A stretch of DNA of 64,000 nucleotides from an uncultured Flavobacteriales bacterium (lineage in GTDB: Bacteria; Bacteroidota; Bacteroidia; Flavobacteriales; BACL11): assembly GCA_943788405.1 (NCBI GenBank), contig CALSQD010000002.1, positions 608,850 to 672,849 on the forward strand. Reading direction: 5' to 3'. The notes beneath the pieces are model-generated. The model made no database searches, was not told the DNA's origin, and was given only the letters and a program-made list of their open reading frames with translations. How positions within the stretch are numbered: the first letter of the stretch is position 1; the number at the start of each line of letters is the position of its first letter. The position numbers were made by a program, and so were the translations under genes. This document shows positions 60,701-64,000 of this stretch, in pieces.

Positions 60701-62830
60701 ATTCCAATCTGTTAGGGTTGAATCAGTAGTAAATACACCCAAATCAGTACCAATATATAAGTTTTCCAAATTACTACTTTCGTCCAACACAATACAATTT
60801 GCAGGTATATTAGGTAGTGTTCCTGAAATATTTATCCATGTATTTCCTCCATCAATTGTTTTATATACTTTTTCACCAGAGGTGTAACCAGATAAAGTAA
60901 CCCAAACTTTATTAGCATCAGTAGGATGAACAATTATATAGCTAATTGTTTTGTAAGGCAAGTTATTACTTATATTTGACCAAGAATTACCTCCATTTGT
61001 AGTAGTAAATATATTTGGGCCATCCGAAAAATAAATAACATTACTATTTGATTTAGAAACGCCTATTTCATCAATCTTACCTCCATTAGTTTCATTGTTA
61101 GTTATAATGCTCCAGTTATTCCCTCCATCAGTAGTTTTATATAACTCATCATAGCCTATGTAAATGGTGTTAGGATCATTTCTATCCAATTCATAAGGTG
61201 TTTCCCATGCTCCATTGTTAGAAGGACCAATACTTGAAAAGCTATTCCCTCCATTAGTTGATTTACGAATATCTCCATAGTATAATGCTCCATACATTAT
61301 GTTTGCATTAGTATAATCAATAATACATTCCATACCATCACCACCTATAACGGCATCCCAGTTACTAGTTGTTTTTAAGAATGTTCCATTATCTTGAGCT
61401 CCAGTAATTACCTTACCCTGTACAGTTTGTGATACCCCTAAACTATAAAACTGTGTGATTTGTAATCCATCAGAAATATCTGTCCAATTATTACCGTTAT
61501 CAGCAGAATAATAAAGCCCTCCATCATTTCCAGAATAGATATAATTGTTTAAAGGATTATATTTTAACATGTGTTCGTCAGCATGCATATAAGTTGCTCC
61601 ACCTCCACCATACCAGTGTGTGTTTATGTTCCAGCTCTGACCACCATTAGTCGATTTCCAACAATTTACACCCCCAACAAACAAAGTATTTTCATCCTGA
61701 GGAGAAACCTCAAAAGCTAAATCATACCAAGCTTGTCCATCAGAATCAGAACCTGTAGTTGACCAACCTAATAAGTTAGGACTATTTGCTTGCTGTGTCC
61801 ATGTTAGCCCTTCATTAGTGGATTTATAAACGCCATAAAAACCATTATTATTCCCACCAAATAAAGCATATACTACTGAAGGATTATCAGCAGTAACCGC
61901 AACACAAGCCCTCACAACATCCGATTGTGAAGGCAATCCTGTTCCTGCCTGAGCCCATGTAATTCCATTATCAGATGATTTATAAATTGAGGTTGAACCT
62001 TTTGACCCACCATAGATTACATTGGAGTTGGTAGGATGAAATTCCATACTTGTAATACTAATTGAAAAAGTGTTGACAAAAGAATTACCACCATCAACTG
62101 ATCGGTATATTCCATTACTTGTAGAAACTATCAAAATATTAGGATTATTTGGGTCAATCAAAACTCTATTTCCTTTGTAATATTGAGTTATATTAAAGGA
62201 TAAACCTGTTGTTTGCCAAGTATTTCCGCCATCATAGGATTTTAGTAGTCCGTATGCATAAGTGTCTCCTCCATCTCTATCTCCCGTAATAATATAAACA
62301 GTATCAGGGTTTGTTGGGTGTATTGCAATATCTGATACACCAAGGTTAGTTAAAAAGTCGGTGGAGGTTTGCCAAGTTTGCCCTCCGTTTACTGATTTCC
62401 AAAAACCTCCTGCAGGCGCACCTACATAAATAGTATTCGCATCCGTTGGATGAAAAGCAATTGTATTTACTCTTCCTATTCCTCTTTTTGTCCCATTAGC
62501 TTGTAAAGGAACATTACTTGGTCCTACTTGTGTCCAAACATTAGGAGGCAACATATTAAACTGATTATTTGCTTCCTGTAAATTATTATATTCTTCCATT
62601 AACAATTCAGGGTGCTGTACTCCATCAGGAAAAACCCTTTGTTCCATAAAGTTTTCCCACCTTTTGAATTGCTTCCAGCCTTTTCCTTTTTCTATTGTTT
62701 TATTTTCCCAATAGGCATTAAACTCTTCCTGAACTTCATAAAAATTTTCTTTCGGATCTTGCATTCTATCAATCCAATTCTGAGCGAATAGGAATTGTGG
62801 AACTATAAAAAAGATTAACAGTTTTTTCAT
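57794..62830 (-). CDS. giant secreted propeller-PKD-CUB protein with T9SS tail
   Basis: A 1678-residue protein with a signal peptide (KKLLIFFIVPQFLFAQ). Residues about 90-760 carry sortilin/BNR-type propeller repeats (SVNGGQTWQTS, SSDNGITWAQ). Two PKD domains (WNFGDGNTSTATNP; WLWDFGDGNTSTLQNP) flank a CUB-like domain with CDYDYVEIFDG and GFEANWTC. An Ig-like T9SS-type part and five GCDS repeats follow, then a canonical type A sorting domain (LTIFPNPTDG ... KKLILR). It is probably a surface adhesin or a degradation-associated protein. Confidence 0.88.
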   Translation of the reverse strand: MKKLLIFFIVPQFLFAQNWIDRMQDPKENFYEVQEEFNAYWENKTIEKGKGWKQFKRWENFMEQRVFPDGVQHPELLMEEYNNLQEANNQFNMLPPNVWTQVGPSNVPLQANGTKRGIGRVNTIAFHPTDANTIYVGAPAGGFWKSVNGGQTWQTSTDFLTNLGVSDIAIHPTNPDTVYIITGDRDGGDTYAYGLLKSYDGGNTWQTTGLSFNITQYYKGNRVLIDPNNPNILIVSTSNGIYRSVDGGNSFVNTFSISITSMEFHPTNSNVIYGGSKGSTSIYKSSDNGITWAQAGTGLPSQSDVVRACVAVTADNPSVVYALFGGNNNGFYGVYKSTNEGLTWTQQANSPNLLGWSTTGSDSDGQAWYDLAFEVSPQDENTLFVGGVNCWKSTNGGQSWNINTHWYGGGGATYMHADEHMLKYNPLNNYIYSGNDGGLYYSADNGNNWTDISDGLQITQFYSLGVSQTVQGKVITGAQDNGTFLKTTSNWDAVIGGDGMECIIDYTNANIMYGALYYGDIRKSTNGGNSFSSIGPSNNGAWETPYELDRNDPNTIYIGYDELYKTTDGGNNWSIITNNETNGGKIDEIGVSKSNSNVIYFSDGPNIFTTTNGGNSWSNISNNLPYKTISYIIVHPTDANKVWVTLSGYTSGEKVYKTIDGGNTWINISGTLPNIPANCIVLDESSNLENLYIGTDLGVFTTDSTLTDWNMFNNNSLPNVIVSELEIQYQSNKLIAATYGRGLWNIDLQITSPPIASFSYSDSIFCNVPADVSFYNNSYYANTYVWNFGDGNTSTATNPIHTYTSYGTFTVSLTASGPLGIDSIIQQSIISIDPNNPCITTLPPSGSGVVQTACSGTLYDSGGPIGNYYDNNNSWITIAPQGSSQITLNFTSFDIEAPSSSINCDYDYVEIFDGADTLANSLGQYCNTLTGSPGAIVSSGGAITIYLHADQAVNGTGFEANWTCVFPTTPPITNFVLSDTVSCNTTINFTDLSSNGPSTWLWDFGDGNTSTLQNPTHTYLNSGSYTIKLTTSNQYGSDSLILINHLSIIDLNLQTTGATACGASSLTLNALVANGTVNWYADASANNLLATGNSFTTPVLSTSATYYAQSIYEFPILSGGPVDNNFGAGSYFQADRYLIFDNYKSSTLKSVLVYAGSDGYRTIELRNSSNAVLSDTTVYIPFSPNGFRVNLNFVLPIQNNMQLGVSASNSDLYRTSSGAIFPYIISDVVAITGTDASAGYYYFFYDWEVQADPCISAVATVDAVINSSFSSTQSISICSGDSVLVGGNYYSTTGIYTDTFTTNSACDSIITTQLIMVGQNATYNQLVICEGDLFQVGTSTYNTSGVYIDTINFGSCDSIITTDLSVLNSYQDTLNYTICNGESILIGNNYYSQTGIYNNYFTTTAGCDSTTVINLEVTGGGTFINQATICQGEVYQLGNSSYTSPGLYYDTLQTVNNCDSIINTYLSVTPYHYNIQHIVLCEDESYQIGNNTYNTAGTYSDTLQLLNSCDSVITTHISFSDVATHIYTQNNNLYANVTNGIVPFSYLWNTGDTTSVITPLTYGTFWLLVTDAYNCTSDTAYFVIDGISVVEENNSINGLTIFPNPTDGLVTISFVSIKNGDFTISMRNVLSEVIFEEELVQFSGMYNKQLNLEEYANSIYLISIKTADGIINKKLILR

Positions 62831-62845
62831 TTATTAAATTTTTTA

Positions 62846-62853
62846 CAAATCTA
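62846..62853 (-). promoter_or_regulatory. -7 box of the giant propeller protein gene
   Basis: TAGATTTG on the minus strand matches TAnnTTTG, 15 bp upstream of the ATG at 62830. Confidence 0.5.
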
Positions 62854-62930
62854 AGGATAAATTATTTCCAAAAAAACAACAAATAAATATTTTTGTTTTA
62901 TTCTTATGTACTCAATAAAATACTAGAAAA

Positions 62931-64000
62931 TTACTTCATTAAAATTATCTTCTCCACAGTACCATCATCATAGACATAAAGCAAAGTAGTTCTATCAATC
63001 ACAGCATCAGGACTCACTTCTCTACCTAATAAATCTGTTATTCTTAATAAAGTGCGCTCAGTTATATTAGCATTAGCCAATCGGATTACTGATGGCTGTG
63101 TCCAAAATATAGGACTTGTCCATAATGCTGATCGATAAGCACCTCCATTAGGATCACACCAAGTACGGGCTTGTGCTCTGTAACTTGTTCCTGGTGTTAA
63201 GCCATTCTTGTTTTTTGTAAGGGCTGGGTAATTTACGCCAAACCCACCTACATTGAACCATGCACTACCTGTTACATCTATTCTTGATTTAATACGCACA
63301 AAACTATAAGCAGCTGTGACATTCCAAGTAAAAGTAGCTTTACTTGTTGTTGGCGTGCTTACTTGTAAATTGTTTATATTCGGGCAGTTAATCAAAGTTG
63401 TGAAATTCTGCAAAGCTGTCCAAGCACTTGGGCTACCTCCACAGTACCATGCTTTCATCTGATATTCATAAGTAGTTGCTGGCGTTAAGTTCAACAATAA
63501 CTTATCTGTTTTATTCGTACCAAAATTACAACTCCCCACTGGTGCTCCCATAGTTTTACTTGTCCAAGCACTTGTCCCTACTGCTCTGTATTTTATTCTG
63601 TATTGATCAACCATACAAGAGGTTGAATTCATATTATCCCAATTAATAGTAGCTCTATCGTGTATTACATTAGTAGCGCTTAAGTTTGTTGGTGCATCCT
63701 CATTGCATATATAAACACAACTCCCATCATCAACTGTTGCTGTAGCATTATAGTTAGTAGCTGTAGGGTCTGTACAGCCATTAATTGCTACAGCATTGGC
63801 AATTATAACCCCTTTCATTCCCATACTAGCATGGGGTTGACACACATAATAATAAGTTTGGGCAGTTGTAGGAATAAAACTTCCAGTAGCAGATGAAATA
63901 TAAAACCCTCCATTTGATGTAGTTCCATTAGCTAACCAAGTAGATTGGTCAACCTCTACTGCATTATGGTAGGGGCTAGTAGATGTAAAATTAATGGTAT
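62931..64000 (-). CDS. secreted cupredoxin-FN3 protein, 5' part missing
   Basis: The frame is open to the window edge, so the true start lies outside. The visible N-terminal part encodes a plastocyanin-like domain with first copper His in SPYHNAVEVDQ and Cys, His and Met in YYYVCQPHASMGMKGVI. A GCTDPTATNY...DDGSC motif, two fibronectin type III domains (ATINWDNMNS; ATFTWNVTAA) and the short sorting-like tail (RITDLLGRE, YVYDDGTVEK) follow. A GTG at 63845 is not a start, because it lies inside the copper site. Likely electron transfer or copper binding at the surface. Confidence 0.85.
   Translation of the reverse strand, partial: TINFTSTSPYHNAVEVDQSTWLANGTTSNGGFYISSATGSFIPTTAQTYYYVCQPHASMGMKGVIIANAVAINGCTDPTATNYNATATVDDGSCVYICNEDAPTNLSATNVIHDRATINWDNMNSTSCMVDQYRIKYRAVGTSAWTSKTMGAPVGSCNFGTNKTDKLLLNLTPATTYEYQMKAWYCGGSPSAWTALQNFTTLINCPNINNLQVSTPTTSKATFTWNVTAAYSFVRIKSRIDVTGSAWFNVGGFGVNYPALTKNKNGLTPGTSYRAQARTWCDPNGGAYRSALWTSPIFWTQPSVIRLANANITERTLLRITDLLGREVSPDAVIDRTTLLYVYDDGTVEKIILMK

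Noticed and set aside
63845-63847. GTG start for the FN3 protein
   Set aside because: It lies inside the copper-site sequence, and the frame is open upstream to the window edge with domain-like content.

Overview
The window is chromosomal DNA of a low-GC member of the Bacteroidota, most likely a marine Flavobacteriales bacterium. The evidence is the gliding/T9SS genes gldF and gldG next to dnaN, large secreted proteins ending in type IX secretion tails, promoters with the Bacteroidota -7 box TAnnTTTG, few Shine-Dalgarno sequences, and a Bacteroidota-like set of housekeeping genes (typA, ndk, recF, ribH, xerD, aroQ, purC, phoH, rsmG, gcvT, comB). I cannot name the genus from sequence alone.

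Layout. 1-10.6 kb is core: a truncated ABC-F ATPase, a BaiN/HI0933-type flavoprotein, typA, a cyclophilin-FKBP fusion, a DHH phosphoesterase, ndk, then the recF / DUF721 / umuD operon and a TPR protein with ribH. 10.6-25.06 kb is an integrated element in tRNA-Arg(TCT). It is bounded by a 67-bp direct repeat of the tRNA and has a tyrosine integrase at its right end. It carries a primase-like protein and a RepA-like ATPase, a type I restriction-modification operon (hsdM-hsdS-hsdR) with a frameshifted YgjP metalloprotease gene, a divergent PD-(D/E)XK nuclease and a cluster of unknown small proteins that includes two paralogs. A third, shorter copy of the tRNA 3' end lies 166 bp further on and marks a second or older insertion. 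25.3-27.5 kb has tRNA-Ser(TGA), a lipid acyltransferase and a glycosyltransferase. 27.5-32 kb has a GIY-YIG gene among palindromic repeats and a giant leucine-rich secreted protein. 32-53.6 kb is core metabolism, replication and gliding. 53.6-54.5 kb is a repeat-rich island with a second GIY-YIG gene. 54.5-64 kb holds a nuclease and three large secreted proteins, the last cut by the window end.

The observation I rate highest is a degenerate tandem array with an exact 21-bp period at two distant loci (7177-7302, 6 units; 53625-53897, 13 units). The two arrays share two recognisable unit types. At both loci the array runs directly into the same palindromic repeat family (arms TGTCATAGCGAAC / GTTCGCAATGACA). 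At one locus that family also surrounds a single-domain GIY-YIG endonuclease gene. A second GIY-YIG gene at 27510 is surrounded by a different palindrome family (TGTCATCCTGAGC type). This suggests that different GIY-YIG variants travel with, or maintain, different palindromic repeats. That interpretation is inference and needs genome-wide checks.
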